Shown here one piece after another: positions 1 to 10,364 of a stretch of 64,000 nt of DNA. The position numbers and the translations under genes are program-made. The notes beneath the pieces were generated by a model that worked only from the letters and a program-made list of their open reading frames with translations, was not told where the DNA came from and ran no database searches. Numbering within the stretch: the first letter of the stretch is position 1; every line of letters starts with the position of its first letter. Source of the DNA: Mycocentrospora acerina (Eukaryota; Ascomycota; Dothideomycetes; Pleosporales); the NCBI GenBank assembly GCA_022701365.1, contig JAKUHH010000049.1, positions 62,807-126,806 on the forward strand, read 5' to 3'.

Positions 1-2
1 AA

Positions 3-1695
3 ACACAAGCAGGTCTCCTCGGCTATGTCGGGCTACTGACCCTTGGCATTTGTAAAGATCGTTACGGAATTGCGCCACAGGCCGAGATTGACGTCGCACA
101 CGCTTTACTCGGCGGCTTAGGCGCTCTATTTGCACGATACAACGGAGAATGGCTGTCCGGTAGTTCGGAGATGATGAATGCTGTTCAACGTTGGGATCAT
201 GGGAAGACAAGGGAGTTGTACCGCCAGCTGGCAACAAACATCTATAAATCGAAGGACGGCCGTTGGTATTCACTACACGGCAGCATGAACCCAACTGCTC
301 TACTTGAAATGCTTCAAGTTCCACAACATAACGAAAAAAATCTCAGTTGGATCGAAATACTGCAGATGTATACGAAGGTTGTGGGTAAGTTTGATTCAAA
401 GACGCTTGACAACTGGAGCAACAATGTATATCGCACTCCTGGAACTGTTTGCTTTGATGAAGAGGGCTTTAAGGCTACGCCACATGGCAAAGCTATCAAA
501 AATGAACCATTTTACAACATCATCCCACAAGCACAGTATACGCAACCTCCAGTGTCCTGGGACTCTGTTCCCTTTGACTCGGTAGACCGCCGACCTCTAT
601 CTGGTATAAAGATTCTTGAGCTTGCTCGCGCTATCGCTGGCCCAACAATCGGAAAATTATGTGCAAGTCTGGGTGCAACTGTCATTCGCGTGTCCTGTTC
701 GACTAATTCAGAGCTGCCTCTTACCTTAATGGATGGTTGTATAGGCAAGACAAGTACCGACATCGACCTGAAAACATTCGAGGGCCGGAAAATGCTGTTA
801 CATCTCATTCAAGATGCAGACGTGTTTATTGATGGCTATCGCCCATCAGTACTAGAACATCTTGGGTTTGGCCGCGATGCGGTTATGGGCTTGGTAGCTG
901 ATAGGGTAAAAGGAATGGTATATTGCCAAGAAAATTGTTACGGCTGGAAGGGCCCATGGATGACTCGACCTGGATGGGCGCAAATAGCTGACACGGTTTG
1001 TTCTCATGCACTCTTTTTTTTTATTCATCATTTCAATCATCTCACTGAATGTTCGACCAGGTTTGTGGAATTGGTCATGAAATTGGTCGTTTCCACGGCT
1101 TCGACGAACCACACATCTTCCCTGGTCCAAACGTCGACTACTTGTATGTAAATTTTCCAGATTGTAAACTAACAGAAGAATTGATAATTTTTTAAAAAGC
1201 TAACTTGAAAGTAGAACTGGTCATGCTGGCGCTGCAGGCGTTCTACATGCGCTTTACTCCCGCTCTCGTCAAGGCGGCTCTTTCGTTGTGCAATGCTCTT
1301 TACTCGCTTCTAATCTCCATATGCAATCCTATGGTAAATATACCGATAACCAACAAAATAGTCTCAGAGGTCGGAACAAAGACCTCATCGGCCAGATACG
1401 TCATTATGATGAGATCGTTAGCCATGGCAAGAACAAACATACCGTGAGAGGATTTACTGCTGATCGCACCTTCAAGGATGCTTTCAAGACCGAGTATTTT
1501 CAGACAATCGATGGCTCAATGTGGGGATTAGGTGACATAGAGGTGGTTTCTCTGGCGCTCAAGTATAAGGCAGAAAGAGCTGACGGTGAGGAGATGAGGA
1601 CCGATTTCGTTGTCGGAGCTTGTCCCCCTGGGTATCATCTACCGGATTGGAAGAGGGCAAAGAATGAAGACTTTCAGCCAATATTGTCTATATAA
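3..1695 (+). CDS. CoA-transferase family III (CaiB/BaiF-like), 5' partial
   Basis: Predicted exons are 3-995, 1061-1143 and 1215-1695. The frame is open to the left edge, so the start lies outside; 518 residues are visible. CaiB/BaiF enzymes move CoA between carboxylic acids or racemise 2-methylacyl-CoAs. The second-domain opening LSGIKILELARAIAGPTIGK is the family's usual N-terminal motif. About 190 residues with an earlier CoA-transferase-like segment (GLLTLGICKDRYG..., HALLGGLGALFARYNGEWL) precede it, which fits the two-domain fungal form. Both introns are GT-AG (65 and 71 nt), and the second has a CTAAC branch site. The protein ends at PILSI. A degraded inverted-repeat island starts 86 bases after the stop. 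The substrate cannot be inferred. Confidence 0.85.
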
Positions 1696-3317
1696 ACCGG
1701 AAGTAATCAAATGTAAATAGTAGAGTACGTTTTAGTTGTGTTGTATCAGTTGTATTTTTGAATTTTGAACTAATGGGGTACCGTGTCCATGCACTCAATG
1801 CGAGGATTCACTTGATAGGCACCTATTAAAAACTAGCCTTAACATTGACAAAATAAAAGATATTAAGTTCAAGTAACTTAGTTAATACTGCTGTAAATGC
1901 TATTTAATATCTAAATTTGAGTAATGATTATTCTATCTTAAGAAGTATTTACAAACTTTAGTGTTTTGCATTTGTAATAAACTTAAAGACAAAATGATAG
2001 AACAGCGTTATTTGCAGATACTACATCTACAAATTGAACATTTAACTAATAATAAGAGCAAGTACTGATGTATATAGAGAAAGGCGTAAAGGACAGGGCT
2101 TCTAACATTTTAAAGAAAATAATTTTTAATTTTGCATTTTGTGTTGCTTCAGAGACTGCAGGTAAAAGCTATAGAATGTGCCTATTTCACATAAAATTAC
2201 ACTGTTCTACATTGTAATAGACAACTAGTATAGATATTAATGTAAAGCAAACTTGAAGAAAAATAACAATCTCTTTTTTAACTTTTTAAGTAAGAAAATA
2301 TTTTAGTCTAAAGTTAAGACTTACTATACATATAGTGAAGATAAAAAAAATTCTTTTTAGAATTTCTAACTGACTGAAATAAATGTTTAGCAGGAGAATA
2401 TAGGTGAAAAGAGATTACAGCAGTAATCTAAGATGGCTTGTAAAAATAGACAACGTTTATAGCAAATGTATGTGCAGATAGACTAAATATTCTACAAAGT
2501 ATTAAATTTAAGGATGCTAAAAAGGGTAGGTAAAAAAATAAGTAAATGTAATTTATACTTTAAAAATGCTGAGATCTAGTATAATGCGTTTACGATTAAA
2601 TAATAATAATCAAACATTTGCTTAGCTTAAGAAGGTGTTTAATTGCAAAACTAAACTAAAAGCAAAGTTTACTTAAAACTTACTTATTGTTAATAGCTTT
2701 ATATATTCCATTTCTACAGATTTCTGTAACAACTAAGCACATGCTCACTTAACATAGTTTAGCTTGCTTATAGCATCTAGTTAGCAAAGTCTAGTTCTAG
2801 CACTACATATATAATACTACACATATAATACATCCTTAAGTATTCTAATGCTTACTAATTAATTTTATCAAGTATATTGCGTAATATTAATACATGGGGA
2901 ATGACAACTAACTCTATTAACATTTAGAATTACTGTAACAAGAATAGAAACTTTATTACTATTCTTCTTTTCTATTTAACTTACATATTCTTGCTAGTTA
3001 GTAAAGCTATACATAGTCCTCTTTTAATAACAGATTAGAAAGAGCTCTTAAATTACTTTAGAAAAATCTGAGAAATTCTTTCTGTATAATATGGTAGATC
3101 CTTGCCTCTGTTTTTAAGATCCTAACAATATTTATTATAAAGGTGGATAATGTTAAATTCTTTAAATGTAGGAAGTGTTGAATAATTTAAACTAGATAAG
3201 ACCATTAATAGAATTATTAAAATATAAGTATGAAATCCTTAAATACTTATTGCTTTTAATGTCTGTTAAAAAGTAGAGATGATAGTGTAATATAAATCAG
3301 GAGTTAATAAATATTAA

Positions 3318-3376
3318 AATAATTAGCAATCTTTAGGGTTCTTAGAAACTAAGAACCCTAAAGATTGCTAATTATT
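3318..3376. repeat. Perfect 28-bp inverted repeat with 3-nt loop
   Basis: Positions 3318-3345 are the exact reverse complement of 3349-3376, separated only by AAA. The arms contain AGCAATCTTTAGGGTTCTTA. Perfect pairing stops immediately outside (A3317 against G3377). Such a foldback in AT-rich mutated DNA could be a tail-to-tail junction of two repeat copies, a small foldback element, or a hairpin-forming spot. Confidence 0.9.
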
Positions 3377-3483
3377 GTATAGAAGTAGTAGATAAATAGA
3401 AAAAAGTTTTTTTATTTATAATAACAATTTAAAGTACTCTAGTAGTGCTGTGTTCTATTCTCTAAGAAATGTCAAAGAAGTAT

Positions 3484-3588
3484 TGTCAGCCTGCAATTAT
3501 GTGAGCACTTAACTTCTATATAGTCTCTGAGTCCTATACTTATAATATTATGAACAAACTTCTCCTAATCGTTCCCTTACAAGTATTT
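3484..3588 (+). repeat. LTR-like fragment, related copy at 55369-55497
   Basis: It begins TGTCAGCCTGC and continues GTGAGCACTTAACTTCTATA, then a TCTCT and TTATAATATTAT stretch and an ACTTCTCCTAATCG end. The copy near 55.4 kb has the same order of blocks with substitutions and about 30 extra bases near its left end. The dispersed position, the TG start and the CA-like end suggest a solo LTR remnant, but no partner LTR or target duplication was found here. Confidence 0.45.
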
Positions 3589-4333
3589 ACTTATTAGTTT
3601 GGAAAAAAAAAGAAGAAAAAGATCTCAAACTCTAAATAGGAAATATTAAATAGCTTTAGAAATCCTATAAGCTCTTCTTTAAAAAAAATATCTTAAAAAA
3701 AGTACAAAGTAAGAGACAGAGAAAAAGTAAATAAGGAGAGAGAAGGTATAGCAGGCAGATATGTAGTGCTGTAAGTGACAGGAAAATGTTACTTAAAAAA
3801 GCCTCTAATTATGTTAAAATAGTAAAAAGAAGTTTTAAAAGTTTCTTTTATAAGCTTTTAAATACAAAAAAAAGATAGTAGTTATATTTAGATGTAGTAA
3901 ATCTTATATAGCTATTCCTACACTTCTATTACTATAGCTACACAAGGCTGCACAATGGAGAATCTAAGTAGATTTAAGTAGACTAAAAGATTTGCATATT
4001 TATCTATAGTATCTAATTTAAAGTCTTATAATGAAAGCTATTGTGGGTAGATTAATAACCTTAATTCTACTTAAGATAGATTTAGCAATAGTTGCGCATT
4101 GTAGTAATTAGGCGCTACGCCCTTGTTATAAATCTTATACAATAACCCTAGTTATAATAAAAAGGTAAGCATAAGAATACCTCGTTAAGTATTCTCTTCA
4201 TAGTACAATATATACATTACTTGCACTAGACTTTGCTGACCAGATGCTATAAGCGAGCTAAGCCACGTTGACTGTGCACACGTTAGTCGTTACACGCATT
4301 GAGTGAATCCGTGCATTGAGTGCACGGAAACGG

Positions 4334-4905
4334 TTTCTGCGTATTATTTTAAGTTTTCGAATCTAACCTTCTATTTAGGGAATGCTAGCACAGCCTTTAT
4401 CAAATGAGAAGCTTAGTCACACAAAAGTCAGCTTCTTAGATACAATCTCTTCCTGTGATACAATCATCTTTGGTTTTTTCCGCCGTCACACTTTAGTTCA
4501 CATTCTATCGAATAAGACGTTGCAGCAAGGCATCTTGAAGTACGTTTGATACTCTCAGAAGACTTTGGCTCCATCGGCCACAATGAGTAAAATCACTTGG
4601 TAGCCCAATTGACAATGTCTGTGTGACAAGAGTAGCGCCTGACATTTCGCAGCAAATTGTAGCGGAAATCATATTGTCGGGGTTGCCTAAAGCGGGAAAT
4701 ATCGTCGGGGTGGCGGACTCCTGTGACCACAAGTCATCCCGTATCCGAACTCCTTACCCGATGTAGATTTTTAGGAACGCCCTTTCAATTTTTACATTAA
4801 TACCTATAATTTCTTCTCTTTTATGATCTTGGATATGTTTTTTGGGTCCGGCTTACTTCGAATTGAATCTGTATTATTTTCAGAGCTTACCTGCACTCAT
4901 TTGAA
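4334..4905. other. Intergenic, upstream of dienelactone hydrolase
   Basis: No gene is supported. A 75-codon open frame on the minus strand (4505-4732) has no ATG at its start and no recognisable family. The stretch probably holds the promoter of the hydrolase starting at 4906. Confidence 0.4.
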
Positions 4906-5946
4906 ATGGAATTTTGTTGCCTAAGCGGAAAGGCTGGTCTCAGTATGTCAAAGATTCACATTAAGTCGTTGATTCGAAAATTTCTCATAACCTTGAATGT
5001 ACAACCCTTTAATTTCAGATACTAAACTTTGATTGTATTGTTGTGGTAAAGTTCTAATCTGCCCAAGATAATTATGAACCACGTGGAATCATCACCACAA
5101 TGGGGCAAATGCAGGTGTATGATACTTCAACCTTATCGGAAGATCTAGGTAGAGGCCTGTTGTTGTTGCTTCCTGATGGTTTTGGACACGTCACACACAA
5201 TTTCATCCTCGCTGATAACTTCGCACAAGAAGGGTGGCATGTTCTCATCCCAGATTACTACGAAGGTGAGCACTTCAAATTTTTACTTAAAGAACCAAAA
5301 GTAGGAGCGTCCCTAGCTGCTTTTGATTATGAGCACATTTAGAGTTATCCCCAACTACTGCTAAGATGTTTTATCAGGCGATGGGCTGCCAATTCAATAT
5401 CTTCAACAAGATCCAAACTTATCAATAGAGGAACAACCATGGTCTGAAGAAGACAAACAAAAGTTGCGTGATCTGGACTTCCAAGCGTGGCTGAATCGCC
5501 ATAACCACCAACGTGTGTCCTTATTATTGGATGAGCTGGTCACTCACCTGTCACAGCAGTATCCCAATGTCACAGTATTTGGTGTCGGGTATTGCTTTGG
5601 TGGAAAGCACGTCCTGAAGTTAGCAAAATCATTTTTGGCAGCGGCCGTAGCTTTTCATCCAAGTTTCGTCGAAGCTGATGATATGTACAACGTCAAGGTA
5701 CCGCTCTATGTTGGTTTGGCAGCGAATGACGACATGGTACCTGTTAGTCTCGCTACAGATTTTCAAAACTGGTCGACGTCTCGAATGCGAAAAGACATTC
5801 CATTCACGATGGAGATATACCCTAATGTTGGACATGGCTTTGCAGCGAGACCTGATACAAAAGACGAAGATGTGAAAAAACAGTATGATCAAGCCTTTAG
5901 AAAGACAGTGGAATTTCTATCAAATTGCACGAAAACCGTAACCTAG
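4906..5946 (+). CDS. Dienelactone hydrolase family protein
   Basis: Predicted exons are 4906-4942, 5068-5265 and 5378-5946, giving 267 residues, close to fungal dienelactone hydrolases. The first exon of 37 nt (MEFCCLSGKAGL) is inferred: it supplies the Cys-rich start usual in fungal members, and its phase joins exon 2, which opens NNYEPRG. The second junction restores PDYYEGDGLPIQYLQQDP. The alpha/beta-hydrolase triad is visible: nucleophile Cys151 in GVGYCFGG, Asp196 or Asp197 in AANDDMV, and His231 in VGHGFAARPD. Enzymes of this family open lactone rings, classically dienelactone to maleylacetate in aromatic breakdown, but fungal members are diverse and the substrate is unknown. The protein is probably cytosolic. 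Confidence 0.88.
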
Positions 5947-6772
5947 TATCAAGATTTTTTGAATGCAAAGCTTTTTCAAAAGCACCTTATGAATAGGATT
6001 CCAAGTTAACATTTACATGATTGAGATGCCTTGTTTACATACCGCGTAGAATATGACTCTCATTTCCATATTTGAAGTGATTGTAGTCTATAAATTCAGT
6101 TGTTAAGAAAACCTTCAAGTTTTCCAGCTACTGACGATAAGATCTATGAGTTTGGGCAAGGAAAGATTGCTATAAAAGTATAAAACATGCTGCCTCAAAG
6201 TCGACTAATTATGAACAATTACCTGAAATGAGCTTGGTTTTAAGAAAATCTTCCAAATTTCGGGATTCATGTGTTGCAAGGTGGAATGTATGACTCGGAG
6301 ACTATACAGAAGTTGAGTGGTCACGTGTAGGCTGACAGTTTCTTGGCGGTTTAATAACTGCCAAATAATAATTGTTTAGATGGTTTACAGTGACCTAGAT
6401 AGTAACTGATTCTATTCTTCAATGGAAGGCATCTGTCAGGGATTGATTCATTAAGTTGCTAACTAAACATTTAGTTTTCTGGTGGGAGACAATGACTTCT
6501 TTTTCTATGTAATAGAGACGTCAAATGATATTTGATTGTTCAATATCTAAAAGTAATAATACCTACTTCACCGCGTTCCGATCATTCTCAATGGACTTGA
6601 TTCTTCCATGAAATCTTTTACGACTCGTCTTGTATTGAGGCAGAATTGTTAAGCGAACAGGAAAATTTACATTTAGAAATGAGATATACAGTTTTCACGT
6701 ATCATTCAAGTCGACTATTAGATTCTGTGCTTGTAATATTTCACTTTGATGCTTAGTCATCTATTGATGCCG
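5947..6772. other. Intergenic, no gene seen
   Basis: AT-rich spacer between the hydrolase stop and the left target TA of the Fot1/pogo relic. No open frame or RNA gene could be supported. Confidence 0.5.
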
Positions 6773-6774
6773 TA

Positions 6775-6839
6775 ACGTGTTCTATCAGTAAGTTGCGCAT
6801 TTCAGCATCCTGCGCACCCTACTAAATCGCGCGCGACGC
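6775..6839. repeat. Left terminal inverted repeat of pogo relic
   Basis: 65 bases matching the reverse complement of 8530-8594 with three mismatches. It includes the blocks TCAGCATCCTGCGCACCC and ACTAAATCGCGCGCGACGC. Confidence 0.9.
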
Positions 6840-8529
6840 AGCGTACGATTGCTCTACAACTACATATTAATTTATTTATAACTTTAACAGAGGATAGATT
6901 AGGTCTGTCTACATTAAGTCCTGTTGTGTCCTTATATGTTACATTTGCTGCATGTTAGTAGTGCCCTTGTACACGCTAGTAGAGCTACCTCTTAGTTAAC
7001 CTGTTAGACTACTATTTCAGCTTCTGTAACTAGCCTCTAATCTTCCTAAGCCTGCAATACTCCTCTATTTTGTTATCTTATTTATTGCTTGTGTTGCTAG
7101 CAGTTATTAGCTGCGCGTAGCTTTAAGTTCTCTATAGCTAAGATTATTGCAGAGTTTACATCAAGCTAACAGCTTTTAATAAGCTAGGAAATTGCTACGT
7201 TTGTAAGGCTTTAAGACTGTTATTAAAGAGTCTCTGCACAAGACAAGCCTGCTGCTTAAGCTAACACGTTGTACGTAGAGTCTCTGCTGTCTATAACGCT
7301 AGTATGCTACTTGCAGTCCTAAGTAGAGACAGCGTTCTAACTACAGTAAGGTTAGAAAGGACGCAATTAGGACATAATAGGATAAGCCCTATAGACTTAA
7401 AGCTAGCCTTAATTTTGCACTTTAACAAAGCTGTCTACTTTACCCACTAGTATATCTACATGAAGTTAAGCTTGTAAACATAAAAGACTCCTTAGCGCGT
7501 AAGCTTAGATACCTTATGTCTATATAATACCTTAAGAGGAGAGTAGTAGCTAAAATTAAGAAGCTAAAGAAGGTAAGAGGTGTAAAGAGGCATGCAGAGA
7601 GTAATAATCTTGTTATCCTTGCAGAATTAATTAAACTCTAGCATAGCATAACTCTTATAGCTACTAAGGATAAAGAGTTTGTACGCACCTTGTGTACAAG
7701 ACTCTATATGTCTATTAAATTGCTTTACCTACTTAAGGCTAAGCTTATTAGTTGTCTATCTGTTGTTACTAAGGGTACTGCTTAGTCTAGTAAGAGGTCT
7801 TTGTACTAAATAGCTTAGTAGAGCTTGCTAGCTAAGATTATAAAGAGTAGCAGACTCTAGCTAAATGTGTTAATACACTTAATTGCTGTTACGTACTCTC
7901 TGTTGCTTAGCTAAACAATAATTAATTAATAATTATGTTAGTACTAGTAATAACTTTAGATGTTGCAGTTACTCTTATTATAAACCTAGTCTTATTAAAG
8001 TTATATATTTCCTTGTAGAGAATATCTTAAATTATGCGCATATTATCTATAAGCTAAAACTATACGCTAATCTTAATTAGATCTTTACATTTTGCTCTTT
8101 ATAAGTAGATTTTCTTATTCTACTTTGTCTAAAGGAGTAGCTAGCTCTTAACAAAGCGCAACACCTAGCACTTGCCTATACGGAGGGGAGAAGGATTCTA
8201 GCTGCAGGCAGTTAGAATTACGTCTGCTATTTGTTGTACGTTAATAAAGTAGGAAGGAAAAATATAACTATTAAGGTTAAGGATCTATTAAACAAGAGAC
8301 TGCTATTTAATAGAGCTTAGATTATAGTTCACGGACGTTGATGCGCTATGCAGGAGGACACCCTAAAGGTGTGTACGCAACATTAGTTCTAGTACATTAA
8401 AGGCTGCTGCAAGAGCACGTTTAGATTAATAAGGTTTGCAATAAAAAGAGGCAATTGCAAGATTTAATTAACCTTCTTTTAAAGTCTGTACAAGTTGTAG
8501 TAAAGTGATTATCTTTGATAGGATAAGAC

Positions 8530-8594
8530 GCGTCGCGCGCGATTTAGTGGGGTGCGCAGGATGCTGATATGCGCAGCTTACTGATAGAACACGT
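8530..8594. repeat. Right terminal inverted repeat of pogo relic
   Basis: Mirror of 6775-6839. The next two bases are TA, as at the left side. Confidence 0.9.
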
Positions 8595-8860
8595 TAGCAT
8601 CAGCGGTTCTACCTTGAAAGTGGAGTGCAGGTTTAGCTAACGCACGAGCTGATCGTCAAGCTTGAATTTGACCTTGCAAATCAATCATCGCTCTACAACT
8701 CTTATTTTAGATATTACTTAAAAGTCTATCTTATGAACAGATTAGATGATAGGTTAGCTCAACTTCAACTAACACGATGCTGTCTTAGTGCTAAACCGTG
8801 GTGATTACTATTCAGTCCGAGGTAAATTTATTTCGATTACTCGCGACTAACAATTCGCTT

Positions 8861-9873
8861 CTACTCTAAGGACTCATCCTCATGAAATACTAGCGCCCTC
8901 ACTTCAATGCTCTCTCTTCCCTCCTTCTCCTCCGTTCCTGGAATATGGAAAGCGGTATGTGGAACTCTTCTCGCCCTTCCATCTAGTTTTGAATCGAAGC
9001 ATTTGATTAGTATCACTTCGTCAGGTGAAAGTCCAGACTTGTAGAACCAACTATAAATGGTTTGTTAGAAACGTGATTACAGCATCACTTGTAGTGCAAC
9101 TCACCGATGGCTGTCGTCATGTTTGACAGCCAGTGTTTCTCCTCTGCGATTCGGGTAGATCAACTCTGTAACAACAAGACTCTGATCATCGACACTGTTC
9201 GCCTCGGCCACACCCAATGGATCACGTTGTACAGTCTTGATTGGACGCCAAACGTTAATGATTTGCACACGACTCCGCAAGAGCTTTTCAGCATCCTCGG
9301 GCAGATGGTGTGGGACGCGCGACAGTGCTGCTGCGTACGACTGATCTATATGTACGCGTTGTACGGGACCGCGGAGTTGACGGCTCGAAATTGCATCACC
9401 AGGCAATTGGCGGCGAATAGTATGGTCAAAAATGAAGATTCGAGACGCACCAGTGCTTCAGAGTGTTAGTGACCATAAATGATAAAAGAAGCAAATAATA
9501 GTACGGACGCGTCTTTGAGGAGCTGTTCAGTCTCCTTGTAGTATCGATCTTTGATTTGATCGTCATCAAGAAATTCTTTCTCTACACTGGTTTGCTTGTA
9601 GAATTGAAACCCATTAGAATCGAGCGAGTACTCGTTCTCGCGACCTCGAACATCGCGAACTGTGACATTGTGCTTCTCAAATGGTCGATCGAACGTTTCC
9701 GGTCGGTCTACATATGTGGGGTGTGGAGGTGAGCCATCCTCATTTGGCTTGTAATAGTGCAAAACTGTTTGCACATCTTGAGGTCTGATTGCGTTCCTAG
9801 GAGTTGCTGACTGAAGAGTCTGGGGTGTGTGTGTTGGCGCTGGTGTAGGCGAAAATACTGCTGCAGTAGCCAT
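8861..9873 (-). CDS. AsaB / GA4-desaturase-like hydroxylase/desaturase family protein
   Basis: Predicted exons, in transcript order, are 9873-9509, 9455-9105 and 9050-8861 (introns of 53 and 54 nt), giving 301 residues, typical for the family. The joins restore QLLKDATGASRIFIFDHTIR and DDSHRWFYKSGLSPDEV. Family hallmarks are GPVQRVHIDQSY (with a His-x-Asp pair as in Fe(II)/2-oxoglutarate oxygenases), a following HHLPEDAEKLL-RVQIINVWRPI block, and the C-terminal EVILIKCFDSKLDGRARRVP. Characterised relatives include the aspergillic-acid enzyme AsaB and gibberellin GA4 desaturase, which hydroxylate or desaturate secondary metabolites. No synthase gene is nearby, so the substrate is unknown. The neighbour upstream is a methionine-permease-like transporter. 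Confidence 0.87.
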
Positions 9874-10364
9874 TTTTGGTGAACTAGAGATGGAATTGAT
9901 TGAGTGTAAATGTTTTATGGTAATGTAACATTGTATCTGGTTTTTCTCATATGGGTTTTATAAGTAGTCGACACCTCTACACGATATGTCAGCTAAACTG
10001 ATTCCCCGCAAGCACGCCATACCTGCAGATGACGGGGCATAGTATTATAAATATCAATAACGTATCACTGCTTCCCGATACAACTGTCGCCTGACGTATG
10101 ATTATGACCATAGCACGGATGATTGGGTATGCTAGTGCTCTGCTGATAAATGCAACAAAGGTTCGAAGGATTACAGTTCGAAACGGCTCAAATGTTGCAC
10201 CGCGTTGTGAGATCAACTGAACAAGTTAAATTTCAATATGGTTTTAGCATTTACTTGCAAGGCGAGTTTGAACAATTGCTCGTTTGAGTGGGGAGGAAGA
10301 ATCAAGCAAACGTGGGAGAATGAGTATGGTAGTAATTAAATCAAAACTTTATGTAGCTGGCTTT
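9874..10364. other. Intergenic, no gene seen
   Basis: Spacer between the AsaB-like start and the permease stop. It should contain the promoter of the former and the 3' end of the latter; no motif is clear. Confidence 0.4.

Larger units (their letters stand above)
1781..4333. mobile_element. AT-rich degraded element bounded by ~37-bp inverted repeats
   Basis: This is a very AT-rich island (long A/T runs, dense TAA/TAG in all frames, no usable frame). The left end at 1780-1816 and the reverse complement of 4298-4334 align over about 37 positions with about 6 mismatches, sharing the core TGCACTCAATGC and then GGATTCAC. Terminal inverted repeats around coding-free AT-rich DNA fit a DNA transposon decayed by RIP. 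A TA lies at the left edge (1779-1780), but the right edge reads TT, so a TA target duplication is not intact. The island also holds a perfect palindrome (3318-3376) and an LTR-like fragment (3484-3588), suggesting nesting. I cannot recognise a transposase. Confidence 0.5.
6775..8594 (-). mobile_element. Fot1/pogo-type DNA transposon relic (Tc1/mariner superfamily)
   Basis: The ends at 6775-6839 and 8530-8594 are 65-bp terminal inverted repeats differing at three positions (two of them C/T). They start ACGTGTTCTATCAGTAAG. The element is flanked by TA on both sides (6773-6774 and 8595-8596), the target duplication of the superfamily. On the minus strand near 7937-8014 the reading IYNFNKTRF followed by VTATSKVITST resembles the pogo/Fot1 transposase block with NFDETGF, where the first catalytic Asp would sit. 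Here Asp reads Asn and Gly reads Arg, both explained by G-to-A changes. Stop codons are frequent throughout, so no transposase can be made. The 1.82 kb length fits the family. Confidence 0.88.

Noticed and set aside
4505..4732. 75-codon minus-strand open frame upstream of the dienelactone hydrolase
   Set aside because: No ATG start, no recognised family, lies in a probable promoter.
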